The notes beneath the pieces were generated by a model. That model saw nothing but the letters and a program-made list of their open reading frames with translations, was not told the DNA's origin and did not search any database. This document shows positions 46,120-54,815 of a stretch of DNA of 64,000 bases, in pieces. Position 1 is the first letter of the stretch. Each line of letters starts with the position of its first letter. Where the stretch lies: positions 204,529-268,528 of the forward strand of contig CANRJY010000001.1 in the NCBI GenBank assembly GCA_947631085.1, read 5' to 3'. A program made the position numbers and the translations under genes. Source of the DNA: an uncultured Clostridia bacterium (lineage in GTDB: Bacteria; Bacillota; Clostridia; UBA1381).

Positions 46120-46138
46120 GGGCGGATAATATCCGCCC
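46120..46138. repeat. Short palindrome between fabG and acpP
   Basis: GGGCGGATA (46120-46128) pairs with TATCCGCCC (46130-46138), followed by CTACT. Same group as the palindromes at 2296, 18425 and 45785. Confidence 0.65.
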
Positions 46139-46151
46139 CTACTGGATTATA

Positions 46152-46892
46152 CTACATTACAAGCCCGCCGTCAACATTTATTACCTGACCCGTAACATAT
46201 TTCGCCATATCGGACGCTAAGAACGCCACTACCTCGGCTACCTCGTCGGTCGTGCCGAACTTTCCGAGGGGGATCGCGCCGAAATACTGCTTCTTTACGT
46301 CGTCGGGGAGCTTATCCGTCATGTCGGACGCGATAAAGCCGGGAGCGACAGCGTTACAGCGTATGCCGCGCGACGCAAATTCCTTCGCGGTCGTCTTTGT
46401 AAGACCGATAAGTCCCGCCTTTGACGCGCTGTAATTCGCCTGTCCGGCGTTGCCCATAACTCCGACTACCGACGCGATATTTACAATAGCTCCGCTTCTC
46501 TGCTTCATCATCGGTCTCGCGACTGTTTTGATGCAGTTGAACGCGCCCTTTAAGTTTATATCGAGAACCAAGTCCCAGTCGGCTTCGGACATTCTCAGCA
46601 TCAGTCCGTCGCGCGTTACTCCGGCGTTGTTTACGAAAATGTCTATCGTGCCGAATTTTTCCTGCGCCGCCTTGACGAGCGCGGCTACGTCGTCGAGCTT
46701 TCTCACGTCGCCCTTTACCACTATGCAGTCAACGCCGAGCTCCTTGATTTCCTCGCAGGTTTCGTCCGCGTAATCAGCCGAGGGAATGTCGTTTATGACG
46801 ATATTCGCGCCGTATCCCGCCAACTTCATCGCGATCGACTTGCCTATGCCGCGTCCCGAGCCGGTTATGATTGCCGTTTTTCCTTTTAACAT
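46152..46892 (-). CDS. fabG: 3-oxoacyl-ACP reductase
   Basis: NADPH-dependent short-chain dehydrogenase reducing beta-ketoacyl-ACP. The cofactor loop is TGSGRGIGKSIA (about 10-21), with NNAG at about 88-91, catalytic Ser in NIASVVGVMGNAGQANYSASKAG with Tyr and Lys (YSASK), and the C-terminal GQVINVDGGLVM. Length 246. GGAGG lies nine bases before ATG. It follows fabD by four bases. Confidence 0.97.
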   Translation of the reverse strand: MLKGKTAIITGSGRGIGKSIAMKLAGYGANIVINDIPSADYADETCEEIKELGVDCIVVKGDVRKLDDVAALVKAAQEKFGTIDIFVNNAGVTRDGLMLRMSEADWDLVLDINLKGAFNCIKTVARPMMKQRSGAIVNIASVVGVMGNAGQANYSASKAGLIGLTKTTAKEFASRGIRCNAVAPGFIASDMTDKLPDDVKKQYFGAIPLGKFGTTDEVAEVVAFLASDMAKYVTGQVINVDGGLVM

Positions 46893-46896
46893 GGGT

Positions 46897-47832
46897 TTAA
46901 CCCTCCAATCCTTCCAAAGTTTTATTCAATGAAGCCATGTCCTCTACATTAAAGACCTTAACTTCCTTCGTTACCTTCCTTATAAATCCGCTAAGCGCCT
47001 TGCCCGGACCTATTTCAACAAATGTGTCCACTCCGTCGGCGAGCATTTTGCGGATAGTGTTTTCCCATAATACGGACGAGGAAACCTGCTTTATAAGGAG
47101 CGGCTTGATATCGTCCTTGCTATTGATATAATCAGCCGTTACGTTCGTTATCACGGGGATATTCATGTCCTTTACCTCGACGTTTTCAAGCTCCTTCGCG
47201 AGCTTCTCACCCGCGCCGATAAGCATACTGCAATGGAACGGAGCGGATACCGGAAGAACCATAGCCCGCTTCGCGCCCTTCGCCTTCGCGAGCTCGCAGC
47301 ACTTTTCGACCGCTTTGACCTCGCCCGATACAACGATTTGTCCGGGGCAGTTGAAATTCGCCGGAGAGCATACGCCGATTGCGGACGCTTCATCGCAGCA
47401 AGCCTTTACGTCGTCTGCGGAAAGAGCGATTATCGCAGCCATAGCGCCCTCGCCTACGGGGACTTCCTCCTGCATATACTTGCCGCGCTTTTTGACAAGC
47501 CTTACCGCGTCGGCAAAATCCATAGAGCCTGACGCGACGTGCGCGGTGTACTCGCCGAGGCTCAATCCCGCCACAACGTCGGGCTTTATGCCCTTCTCCT
47601 CCAAAACTCTGAGCGCCGCGACGCTTGCGGTGAGTATCGTCGGCTGAGTGTTTTCCGTAATCATAAGCGTTTCCGCGTCGCCGTTCCAGACCATGTCCTT
47701 TACGTCGAAGCCGAGAGCCGCCGAAGCCTCGTCGAACACCTTATCCGCAACCGCGAAGTTTTCCGCAAGCTCCCTGCCCATTCCTACCGCCTGCGAGCCT
47801 TGACCCGCAAATACAAATGCTAATTTTCCCAT
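46897..47832 (-). CDS. fabD: Malonyl-CoA:ACP transacylase
   Basis: Transfers malonyl from CoA to ACP. The N-terminal FAGQGSQAVGMG motif and the nucleophile elbow GLSLGEYTAHVASG are present (catalytic Ser, with Leu in place of the His of GHSLGEY, a change common in Firmicutes). The partner His lies in PVSAPFHCSML and the C-terminal block is EIGPGKALSGFIRK. Length is 311. Confidence 0.97.
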   Translation of the reverse strand: MGKLAFVFAGQGSQAVGMGRELAENFAVADKVFDEASAALGFDVKDMVWNGDAETLMITENTQPTILTASVAALRVLEEKGIKPDVVAGLSLGEYTAHVASGSMDFADAVRLVKKRGKYMQEEVPVGEGAMAAIIALSADDVKACCDEASAIGVCSPANFNCPGQIVVSGEVKAVEKCCELAKAKGAKRAMVLPVSAPFHCSMLIGAGEKLAKELENVEVKDMNIPVITNVTADYINSKDDIKPLLIKQVSSSVLWENTIRKMLADGVDTFVEIGPGKALSGFIRKVTKEVKVFNVEDMASLNKTLEGLEG

Positions 47833-47842
47833 TGTTTTACTC

Positions 47843-48784
47843 CTACTTTAATTTGTTTGAAATATTGTCCAAAATTTCCTCTACGCCGTCAAAATAGCTC
47901 TTTATTATATCCGCGCACGGCTCGATTTTGTTTACCATTGCCGCCGACTGACCCGCCATGAGCGAGCCTGTCTGAACGTCGCCCTCCTCGAACGCGCGGC
48001 GCAGTCCGCCCACTCCGAGGGCTTCTATTTCCTCAAACGGCGCGCCCGCTTTTTCAAGACGCTCATATTCGCGGGTGAGCTTGTTTTTGAGCGCTCTTAC
48101 CGGCGCGCCGGTCGAGCGTCCCGTTACAACCGCGTCTCTGTCCTTCGCTTTCAAAACAGCCTGCTTGTAGTTTTCATGAGCTATGCACTCGTCCGAGCAG
48201 ATGAAGCGCGTTCCGACCTGTATTCCGTCCGCGCCCAAAGCGAACGCCGCGACCGTGCCGCGCTTATCCGCAAATCCGCCCGCCGCGACTACGGGGATCT
48301 CAACCGCGTCAGCTACCTGCGGCACAAGCACCATGGTGGTAAGCTCGCCGATATGACCGCCCGCTTCCGTGCCTTCGGCGATCACTCCGTCAACGCCTGA
48401 TTTTTCCATTCGCTTCGCCATCGCGACGCTCGCGATAACCGGTAAAATCTTGATACCCGCCTCCTTCAAAGCCGGTATGTATTTCGCCGGATTGCCCGCG
48501 CCCGTCGCGACAACAGCAGGTTTTTCCTCTACTATAACCTGCATTACCTCGTCCGCGAACGGGGACATCAGCATCACGTTTACGCCGAAAGGCTTATCCG
48601 TGAGCGTGCGCGCCTTTTTGATCTGTTCGCGCACTACCTCAGCGGGAGCGCCGCCCGCCGCTATCAAGCCGAGTCCGCCGCCGTTTGATACGGCAGCCGC
48701 CAATTCGGCGGTTGCGACCCACGCCATGCCGCCTTGTATGATCGGGTATTCTATGCCGAGCAGGTCTGTTAATCTTGTTTTCAT
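47843..48784 (-). CDS. fabK: Enoyl-ACP reductase II (FMN-dependent)
   Basis: Final reductive step of each elongation cycle; the FMN-containing, triclosan-resistant isozyme used in place of FabI. The TIM-barrel begins LTDLLGIEYPIIQGGMAWVA; FMN/phosphate loops include GAGNPAKYIP, GVDGVIAEGTEAGGHIGE and the GGFADKRGTVAAFALGADGIQVGTRF segment (in part). Length 313 is typical. It lies ten bases before fabD. Confidence 0.95.
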   Translation of the reverse strand: MKTRLTDLLGIEYPIIQGGMAWVATAELAAAVSNGGGLGLIAAGGAPAEVVREQIKKARTLTDKPFGVNVMLMSPFADEVMQVIVEEKPAVVATGAGNPAKYIPALKEAGIKILPVIASVAMAKRMEKSGVDGVIAEGTEAGGHIGELTTMVLVPQVADAVEIPVVAAGGFADKRGTVAAFALGADGIQVGTRFICSDECIAHENYKQAVLKAKDRDAVVTGRSTGAPVRALKNKLTREYERLEKAGAPFEEIEALGVGGLRRAFEEGDVQTGSLMAGQSAAMVNKIEPCADIIKSYFDGVEEILDNISNKLK

Positions 48785-48817
48785 GTTTATTCTCCCTTCA
48801 ATTACGGTTTTTCGATA

Positions 48818-49795
48818 TTACCATTCCATTACCAATGCGCCCCATGTTAAGCCGCCGCCGAAGCCTACGAGGACTATTTTGTCGCCTTTTTTTATTCTGC
48901 CCGCGGCTGCCGCTTCGCTTAATGCTACGGGTATGCACGAGGCGGAGGTGTTGCCGTATTTTTCCAGTGTGAGATATATTTTATCGTCTGTTATGCCCAT
49001 GCGCTTTATCGCGCTTTCGACTATTCTGTAATTCGCCTGATGCGGTACTACGAGCGCGATATCGTCCATAGTGAGCCCCGCTTTTTCAACAACGCGCAGC
49101 GTCGAATCCGCCATAGCTTTTACCGCGAACTTCATAACCGCCTGACCCGCCATCCAGATTGATTTTTTGTCGTGGCTGACGCGCTTTTCGACCTCTTCCT
49201 CGTCGTCTCTGTACGCGAGCTGCGTTATGCTTTTGCAACCAGTTCCGTCCGCGCCGATCTCTGTCGCGATTATTCCGGGCTCGTCCGTCGCCGCGACTAC
49301 AGCCGCTCCCGCCGCGTCGCCGAACAGTACGCAGGTGGCGCGGTCGTTGTAGTCGGTCGCTTTGCTTAATGTGTCGGCGCAGACTACGAGTATTTTTTTA
49401 TATGTCTCGGTTGCGATGAATTGCTTCGCTACCGTAAGTCCCGTTACGAAGCTCGAGCAAGCCGCGTTTATATCGAACGCCGCCGCGTTTACCGCGCCTA
49501 TGCTGTTCTGCACCACGCACGCGCACGACGGTGTGAAATAGTCGGGCGTTACGGTGGCGAGGATTATCAAATCTATTTCCTCAGCCGACACTCCCGCGTT
49601 TTCGAGCGCGCGTTTTGCCGCGATCGCCGCCATATCCGTCGTGTACTCGTTGTCAGCCGAAATATGGCGTTCCTTAACTCCCGTGCGGCGCGTTATCCAT
49701 TCGTCGCTCGTGTCTACTATGCTCTCCATGTATGCGTTATCGTATATTTTTTCGGGGACGTAGCCGCCCAAACCGATTATTTTCGCGTTTACCAT
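48818..49795 (-). CDS. fabH: 3-oxoacyl-ACP synthase III
   Basis: Initiates fatty-acid synthesis by condensing acyl-CoA with malonyl-ACP. Active-site Cys in AFDINAACSSFVTG (about 113), His in VVPHQANYRIVE (about 247), and Asn in the GNTSASCIPVALSEA block (about 277). Length 325 is typical. GGAGG precedes ATG by about ten bases. It lies between plsX and fabK. Confidence 0.97.
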   Translation of the reverse strand: MVNAKIIGLGGYVPEKIYDNAYMESIVDTSDEWITRRTGVKERHISADNEYTTDMAAIAAKRALENAGVSAEEIDLIILATVTPDYFTPSCACVVQNSIGAVNAAAFDINAACSSFVTGLTVAKQFIATETYKKILVVCADTLSKATDYNDRATCVLFGDAAGAAVVAATDEPGIIATEIGADGTGCKSITQLAYRDDEEEVEKRVSHDKKSIWMAGQAVMKFAVKAMADSTLRVVEKAGLTMDDIALVVPHQANYRIVESAIKRMGITDDKIYLTLEKYGNTSASCIPVALSEAAAAGRIKKGDKIVLVGFGGGLTWGALVMEW

Positions 49796-49811
49796 CGTTA
49801 ATTTTCCTCCG

Positions 49812-50798
49812 TTATCTGCCTATATTTGCGGATATTTCGTTTATAATATCCGTTTCGACGAACTTTTTCGCCTGAATTATCGCCGAGTAAACAGCTTTCG
49901 CGTCCGACGAGCCGTGACCCTTTATTACGGGCTTTTTCGTACCCAAGAGCGGCGCGCCGCCGTATTCGCGGTAGTCCATCGCCTGCTTGAACTCGTCGAG
50001 ACTTTTAAGCACGAACACGGCGCCCATCTTGGTAAAAAGGTTTTTAGTAAAAATATTTTTAACCTTTTTGCCTACTACGCCGCCCATGCCCTCGACAGTT
50101 TTTAAAATCACGTTTCCGACAAATCCGTCGCATACCATTACGTCGGCGTTACCCTCCATAACGTCGCGTCCCTCGATATTGCCGATAAAATTGAACGGCG
50201 CGTTTTTCATGCGCGGATAGGTGTCTTTTGTAAGGTCGTCGCCCTTGCCTTCCTCCTCGCCGTTGGACATCAGCCCCACCTTCGGCTCGGCGATGCCGAA
50301 AATCTTATTCATGTAAATGCTTCCCATTATGCCGAACTGAACAAGATTTTCGGGGCGGCAGTTCGTGTTCGCGCCCGCGTCTATGAGCATTTTTGCCCCC
50401 TGCGCCGTTGGGAGCAAAGTCGCGAGCGCGGGTCGCAGTACGCCCTTTATTCTTCCCACTACAAGCAGTCCCGAAACGAGCAGCGCGCCTGTGTTTCCCA
50501 TTGACAGCATCGCGTCGCCCTCTCCGTTTTTGAGCATATTCGCCGCGACTACAACGGACGCGTTTTTCTTGCTTTTAACCGCCTTTGTAGGTTCTTCGTG
50601 GTTTGTTATGACCTCATCGGCGTTTATGATTTCGATTTTGTCCGATGGGTATTTGTATTTCGCGAGCTCCGCGCGCACTACCTCGTCCCTGCCGACAAGC
50701 GCTATATTTACGTCAAGCTCCTTCGCGGCTTTTACCGCCGCCTCTATCGGAGCTTCGGGCGCGTGGTCGCCGCCCATAGCGTCAATGATTATTTTCAT
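49812..50798 (-). CDS. plsX: Phosphate acyltransferase PlsX
   Basis: Converts acyl-ACP to acyl-phosphate for phospholipid synthesis by PlsY. The N-terminal IIDAMGGDHAPEAPIEAA is the family signature. Conserved blocks include MLSMGNTGALLVSGL, LIDAGANTNCRPENLVQF and the C-terminal GGAPLLGTKKPVIKGHGSSDAKA. Length 328. It follows fapR by 23 bases, the classical Bacillus arrangement. Confidence 0.97.
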   Translation of the reverse strand: MKIIIDAMGGDHAPEAPIEAAVKAAKELDVNIALVGRDEVVRAELAKYKYPSDKIEIINADEVITNHEEPTKAVKSKKNASVVVAANMLKNGEGDAMLSMGNTGALLVSGLLVVGRIKGVLRPALATLLPTAQGAKMLIDAGANTNCRPENLVQFGIMGSIYMNKIFGIAEPKVGLMSNGEEEGKGDDLTKDTYPRMKNAPFNFIGNIEGRDVMEGNADVMVCDGFVGNVILKTVEGMGGVVGKKVKNIFTKNLFTKMGAVFVLKSLDEFKQAMDYREYGGAPLLGTKKPVIKGHGSSDAKAVYSAIIQAKKFVETDIINEISANIGR

Positions 50799-50821
50799 TC
50801 GCCGTATTTCCTTTCATATTT

Positions 50822-51358
50822 TTAAGCGGGTATCAGCAGGCTGAATTTGCCCCTGAAAACCTCCGTCATATTCACCTTTATAAAAACGTGAACGATAAAT
50901 TCCTTCTCCCGCACGCGCACGACTTCCGAACGCGCGACGAGCCTTTCGCCCGAGTGAACCTCCGCCTTGTACTTGACGTTCGCGACCTTGACAAGAGCCG
51001 CCTTCGCGTCAATAACGCTCAAAGCGAGATTTTCCGCGAGAGCGTATATGCACTGGCTTTTCACTATATCCGTGCCTTCAAACGTCATGGAATCGTCTGT
51101 GCTCAATACCGATAAGCCGTTATGGAACAGCTCCAAATCGAGCAGCTCGCCCGAATTTACGGCGTGTCCCGCGCTTTCGGCAACGGACTTTACCCTCTCG
51201 CGGTATTCCGCTATACCAAGCTCGGCGCGGTCAAACCGAATTGTGGAAACGCTGACATGACAAGCTTTAGCGAGCTCCTCGTCCTTTAAAAACGGCTCCT
51301 CTTTGATTTTTTTCAGTAAAAATTCCTGCCGCTCTTTTTTCAGCGCCGCCCTGTCCAT
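50822..51358 (-). CDS. fapR: Malonyl-CoA-responsive repressor FapR
   Basis: Global repressor of fatty-acid and phospholipid genes; malonyl-CoA releases it from DNA. An N-terminal DeoR-like HTH (about 1-50; LKDEELAKACHVSVSTIRFDRAELG) is joined to a hotdog-fold effector domain (about 85-178; ALAENLALSVIDAKAALVKVANVKY). Length 178 is usual. GGGAG lies eight bases before ATG. An exact operator lies in its own promoter, so the fapR-fab operon is autoregulated. Confidence 0.95.
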   Translation of the reverse strand: MDRAALKKERQEFLLKKIKEEPFLKDEELAKACHVSVSTIRFDRAELGIAEYRERVKSVAESAGHAVNSGELLDLELFHNGLSVLSTDDSMTFEGTDIVKSQCIYALAENLALSVIDAKAALVKVANVKYKAEVHSGERLVARSEVVRVREKEFIVHVFIKVNMTEVFRGKFSLLIPA

Positions 51359-51390
51359 TTCATACGCTCCCTTCCGATTTGATATTTATT

Positions 51391-51409
51391 ATTAGTATCA
51401 GGTACTAAT
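51391..51409 (-). promoter_or_regulatory. FapR operator
   Basis: ATTAGTACCTGATACTAAT on the minus strand; its core matches the known FapR consensus TTAGTACCWRNTACTAA at every position. It lies about 13 bases downstream of the -10 element, so bound FapR would block initiation or clearance. Confidence 0.92.
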
Positions 51410-51421
51410 TCATCTTATAGA

Positions 51422-51450
51422 ATTATATACTACAGTTTACACTAATGCAA
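51422..51450 (-). promoter_or_regulatory. Sigma-A promoter of the fapR-fab operon
   Basis: TTGCAT (51445-51450), 17-base spacer, TATAAT (51422-51427) on the minus strand. Confidence 0.85.
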
Positions 51451-51556
51451 CAGTAATTTTACAAACATTTCAAACATTGGTAAATATGCAACAAAAACAT
51501 GGGTAATATATGTGCATTTTTACCTGTTTTAACACAATATATTGTGGATATTAAGC

Positions 51557-51587
51557 AAAAAAACGGAACAGGGATCTCCCTATTCCG
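51557..51587 (-). terminator. Terminator of the two-component/GerMN operon
   Basis: CGGAACAGGGA pairs with TCCCTATTCCG (one mismatch) followed by seven T on the minus strand. The stem covers the last codons of the GerMN gene. Confidence 0.8.
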
Positions 51588-52509
51588 CTATCATTTCCTG
51601 GTTTCGTCCGAACATGCTGTTTATGTTGAGCGTTCCGAACATATCGACTTTTTTTCCGTCTATGAAAAACTGCACTCTGTTTATCGTGTCAAGCTCGGTT
51701 AAAGAATCCACAATCGAATATACCGCCAAAATTTCTTTATCCTGATCGCCGGAGTTGCGCTCGGCAAAATTCGAGCCGAAGTTTACGAAGCAAACGTCGC
51801 CTATAGTGTCCACGCCGATAAGCGTCGTTTCTGAGCTGAGTGTTGCGGAAAGCCCCTCCGCCTGCGGACCTTTTATAAGCTCGTTTATTATATACTGCTC
51901 TATCGGCTGCTGGTCGGCAGCGCGGATCGTGCGCATCTCTCCGTACAGCCTGTTCGTGCCGCGCTGAGTGAAATACAGTTTTATATTGCGTGTTTCGGTG
52001 GTGTTCGTGTCTGTGGGAAGATTAATATCCTCATTCGTAAGATATCCTATCACGGTACCGTCAGGAGCGACAATATCGTCACCCTCTATTATCACCTTTA
52101 CGCTTTGAATCCCGTCAAGCGCGCATAATGATTTTACCACCGAATACGTCGCTAAAATATCTTTTGTCGTGTCGCCGGTTATGTATTCTCTTGAAAAATT
52201 TACAATTATGTTCGCGGGATCGCTGCGGTCTATAGCCAAAAGCTTTACGTCCCTGTGAAGCGTTCTGCGCTGACGCGAGTTTTCGGGGCCCTTTATGAGC
52301 GCGTCAACCACAGCCTCTACCACATCCTCATCGGCATCATAGACTATCTCGTGCTGTTCTGCCGATATCGCCGTTTCAGACTCGTTGAAAAAATATAAAT
52401 CCGTGTTCATGGTTATTCTGTTCCTGCCGCTGTTTACGGCGCCGATTATTACGGCGATAACGACAATCAGCACTGCTGCCAAAATACCTATAACACTTTT
52501 TCTACTCAT
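51580..52509 (-). CDS. Membrane-anchored protein with two GerMN domains
   Basis: Sporulation/germination-associated lipoprotein-like family. A membrane anchor or uncleaved signal lies at about residues 5-25 (IGILAAVLIVVIAVIIGAVN), without a lipobox Cys. Two GerMN domains follow (about 35-155 and 165-300; each has a ...ALIKGP or ELIKGP...TLIGVD...VNF..EF pattern). It overlaps the histidine-kinase gene by eight bases and ends a three-gene operon. The genetic link to a PhoR/WalK-like kinase suggests a cell-envelope role rather than strictly germination. Confidence 0.88.
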   Translation of the reverse strand: MSRKSVIGILAAVLIVVIAVIIGAVNSGRNRITMNTDLYFFNESETAISAEQHEIVYDADEDVVEAVVDALIKGPENSRQRRTLHRDVKLLAIDRSDPANIIVNFSREYITGDTTKDILATYSVVKSLCALDGIQSVKVIIEGDDIVAPDGTVIGYLTNEDINLPTDTNTTETRNIKLYFTQRGTNRLYGEMRTIRAADQQPIEQYIINELIKGPQAEGLSATLSSETTLIGVDTIGDVCFVNFGSNFAERNSGDQDKEILAVYSIVDSLTELDTINRVQFFIDGKKVDMFGTLNINSMFGRNQEMIAE

Positions 52510-54013
52510 TTTTGCCTCCCGAGAGATTATTATTTTTATGATACGGCAATGTTATTGTAAATATACTGCCGCCGCCTTCCGCGTCCGTTACGGTTATACT
52601 GCCGCCGTGAGCTGTGACTGCCTCGTTCGCGATGGCAAGCCCCAGTCCCGTTCCTCCGGTTTCGCGGGCGCGCGAATCGTCGAGCCTGTAGAAGCGCTCA
52701 AAAATTTTCTCCCTGAACTCCTCCGGTATGCCGGGGCCGCTGTCGCGAACCGCAATTACGATCGAGTTATCCTTTTCACTTATATCGATATTGATCGTCG
52801 TTCCTTCCGGCGAATATTTTATGGCGTTGTCGACTACATTATAGACCGCCTCATAAATTTTATCATAATCCATAAGCACCGGTCCAAACTCTATGTCATG
52901 GTATCCGGTACTGAGCACGACCGTGCGCGCGGCGGCTATGGGATTGAGCTTTCTCACTACCTCCTCGGTAAGAGCCTTTATGTCGCAGTTTTCAAAATCA
53001 AGAGACGCGCCCGCGGCGTCAAGCTTTGTGAGCGCGAGAAGTCTTTCAACTATTCGCGTAAGTCTGTCAACCTCATCCGACATATCCCCCAAAAAATCCT
53101 TAACCGTATCCATATCGGGATTTTCCGCGGAAACGAGGCTGTCGCATATCAGCTTTATTCCCGCCATAGGCGTTTTCAGCTCATGCGACGCATCCGAAAC
53201 AAACTTTCTTCGGTTTTCCTCAAGCTGACTGAGCTCATCGCACATAGAATTGAGAGCCTCGCCCATTTGGGAAATCTCGTTATGTCCGCGCACGTCTATA
53301 CGCTTTGAAAAGTCTCCGCGCGATATGCTCTTTGCCGCGTCTATAAAGCTCTCCACAGGCGACGTGATTATGTAGCTCATTCCGATACTCAGCATTCCTA
53401 TCACCACAAGTATAAGCACACAAAACACAATAAGGCTGTTTCGCGTCGATTTAACTGTTCCGCTTATCTTTTCCGCCGATTCCGCCAAATATACGCAGCC
53501 TATTATGATGCCGTCGCGGCTGACCGGAACCGCCACCGATATCAGACGCATACCGCTTTCATCGTCGCCGATGCTGTCAACCTGCTCCCCGTTCAAAGCG
53601 GAACGCATAACGCTGCGCATGAATACCTTTCCGAGAAGCTGGGATTCCTTGTTCGTGTCGCACATAACAGTATACGACGGATTAACGACAACTCCTCGGA
53701 TATTTGTTCCGCCGAGGCATGTGTCAACGATATCCGAAAACTTAGCGTCCGAAACGCTTATATCCGTTTCCCAATTCTCGGAAATTATCGCGCTTATGGT
53801 ATTTGCCTTAGCGAGCATATCGACCGATTCTCTGCTGTAGAGGTTCTCGCTTAAAAGTCCTATGACGTAAGCGCACATCAGCATCAGAGTTATAAGTATG
53901 ACCGCGATATAAGTAATCAGCATCGTAAACCGCATTGATGAAAATACAGAGCTGAATTTTGATTTTATTTTATCACCGGATTTTTTCTTAGTCCTTACGG
54001 TAATAGTAACCAA
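52502..54013 (-). CDS. Membrane sensor histidine kinase (PhoR/WalK type)
   Basis: Two transmembrane helices (about 29-54 and 190-212) flank an extracytoplasmic sensor (PAS/sCache-like). HAMP (about 212-265), HisKA with His277 in SDASHELKTPMAGI, and HATPase_c (N box NVVDNAIKYS, G1 VRDSGPGIP, G2 GTGLGLAIA) follow. The start is uncertain: the in-frame TTG at 54013 overlaps the response-regulator gene by 26 bases and sits directly on GGGGAG; the first ATG (53935) would start just before TM1 with no clear SD. Partner regulator is upstream. Confidence 0.9.
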   Translation of the reverse strand: MVTITVRTKKKSGDKIKSKFSSVFSSMRFTMLITYIAVILITLMLMCAYVIGLLSENLYSRESVDMLAKANTISAIISENWETDISVSDAKFSDIVDTCLGGTNIRGVVVNPSYTVMCDTNKESQLLGKVFMRSVMRSALNGEQVDSIGDDESGMRLISVAVPVSRDGIIIGCVYLAESAEKISGTVKSTRNSLIVFCVLILVVIGMLSIGMSYIITSPVESFIDAAKSISRGDFSKRIDVRGHNEISQMGEALNSMCDELSQLEENRRKFVSDASHELKTPMAGIKLICDSLVSAENPDMDTVKDFLGDMSDEVDRLTRIVERLLALTKLDAAGASLDFENCDIKALTEEVVRKLNPIAAARTVVLSTGYHDIEFGPVLMDYDKIYEAVYNVVDNAIKYSPEGTTINIDISEKDNSIVIAVRDSGPGIPEEFREKIFERFYRLDDSRARETGGTGLGLAIANEAVTAHGGSITVTDAEGGGSIFTITLPYHKNNNLSGGKNE

Positions 54014-54671
54014 CTCCCCATTTTGTCTTTATATATTCCGGTTCAGCCGGATTTTCCTCTATTTTCTCTCTTAATCGGCGTATATGCACGTCAACCGTGC
54101 GCACATCGCCCGGGTAATCGAATCCCCACGCTATATCGAGCAGATTTTCTCTCGTGTATACCTTCCCCGGATTTCGCAAAAACAGCTCAAGAAGGTCAAA
54201 TTCCTTGCTCGTAAGCTCCACATTTTCACCGCGTATTACAACGCGGCGGAAGTTATAATCAAGCGTAATATCTCCCGAAACGATAACCTTGTCGCGGTCG
54301 CCCTTCGGAGCGGGATTCGAGCGGCGCATTATCGCCTTTATCCGCGCCGTTACCTCGCGTATATTAAACGGCTTTGTTATATAATCGTCCGCGCCGTATT
54401 CAAGACCGAGTATCTTGTCAATATCCTCGCTTTTTGCCGTTAGCATTATGATAGGCACGTTTGAAAAGCTTCTTATTTGGCGGCACACTGTAAATCCGTC
54501 CACCTTCGGAAGCATTAAATCGAGTAGTATTATATCTATACTCTCATCGTGCGCGAGATGTATAGCTTCCTCGCCGTCGAAAGCGGTTTCTACCTGATAG
54601 CCCTCCTGCTGAAGATTAAATTTTATGCCCTTAACAAGAAGTTTTTCGTCGTCAACCACAAGAACTTTCAT
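53988..54671 (-). CDS. OmpR/PhoB-family response regulator
   Basis: Receiver domain (1-118) with phospho-acceptor Asp51 in IILLDLMLPKVDG and the conserved TAK at 78-80; effector winged helix (about 130-225) with GENVELTSKEFDLLELFLRNPG and VDVHIRRLREKIE. Resembles WalR/PhoP/YycF regulators. Length 227. Its kinase follows directly, then a GerMN protein. Target genes are unknown. Confidence 0.93.
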   Translation of the reverse strand: MKVLVVDDEKLLVKGIKFNLQQEGYQVETAFDGEEAIHLAHDESIDIILLDLMLPKVDGFTVCRQIRSFSNVPIIMLTAKSEDIDKILGLEYGADDYITKPFNIREVTARIKAIMRRSNPAPKGDRDKVIVSGDITLDYNFRRVVIRGENVELTSKEFDLLELFLRNPGKVYTRENLLDIAWGFDYPGDVRTVDVHIRRLREKIEENPAEPEYIKTKWGVGYYYRKD

Positions 54672-54771
54672 ATTTTATGTCTCCTTATTCATTATCAACT
54701 GTAAACATATATACATTAGATATTATACCATATTTATTTCATAATTGCAACAAAAATTTTAAGAAAATGTA

Positions 54772-54805
54772 AAAAAGCTGTAATCTTTTCAGACTACAGC
54801 TTTTT
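54772..54805 (-). terminator. Terminator of serC-serA
   Basis: AAAAAGCTGTA (54772-54782) pairs with TACAGCTTTTT (54795-54805) just after the serA stop; T-runs on both sides. Confidence 0.8.
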
Positions 54806-54815
54806 GAAAATAAAC

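Noticed and set aside
46897..47832. GLSLGEY in FabD (Leu for His) as a defective active site
   Set aside because: The nucleophile and partner His are present and this substitution is common in Firmicutes FabD.
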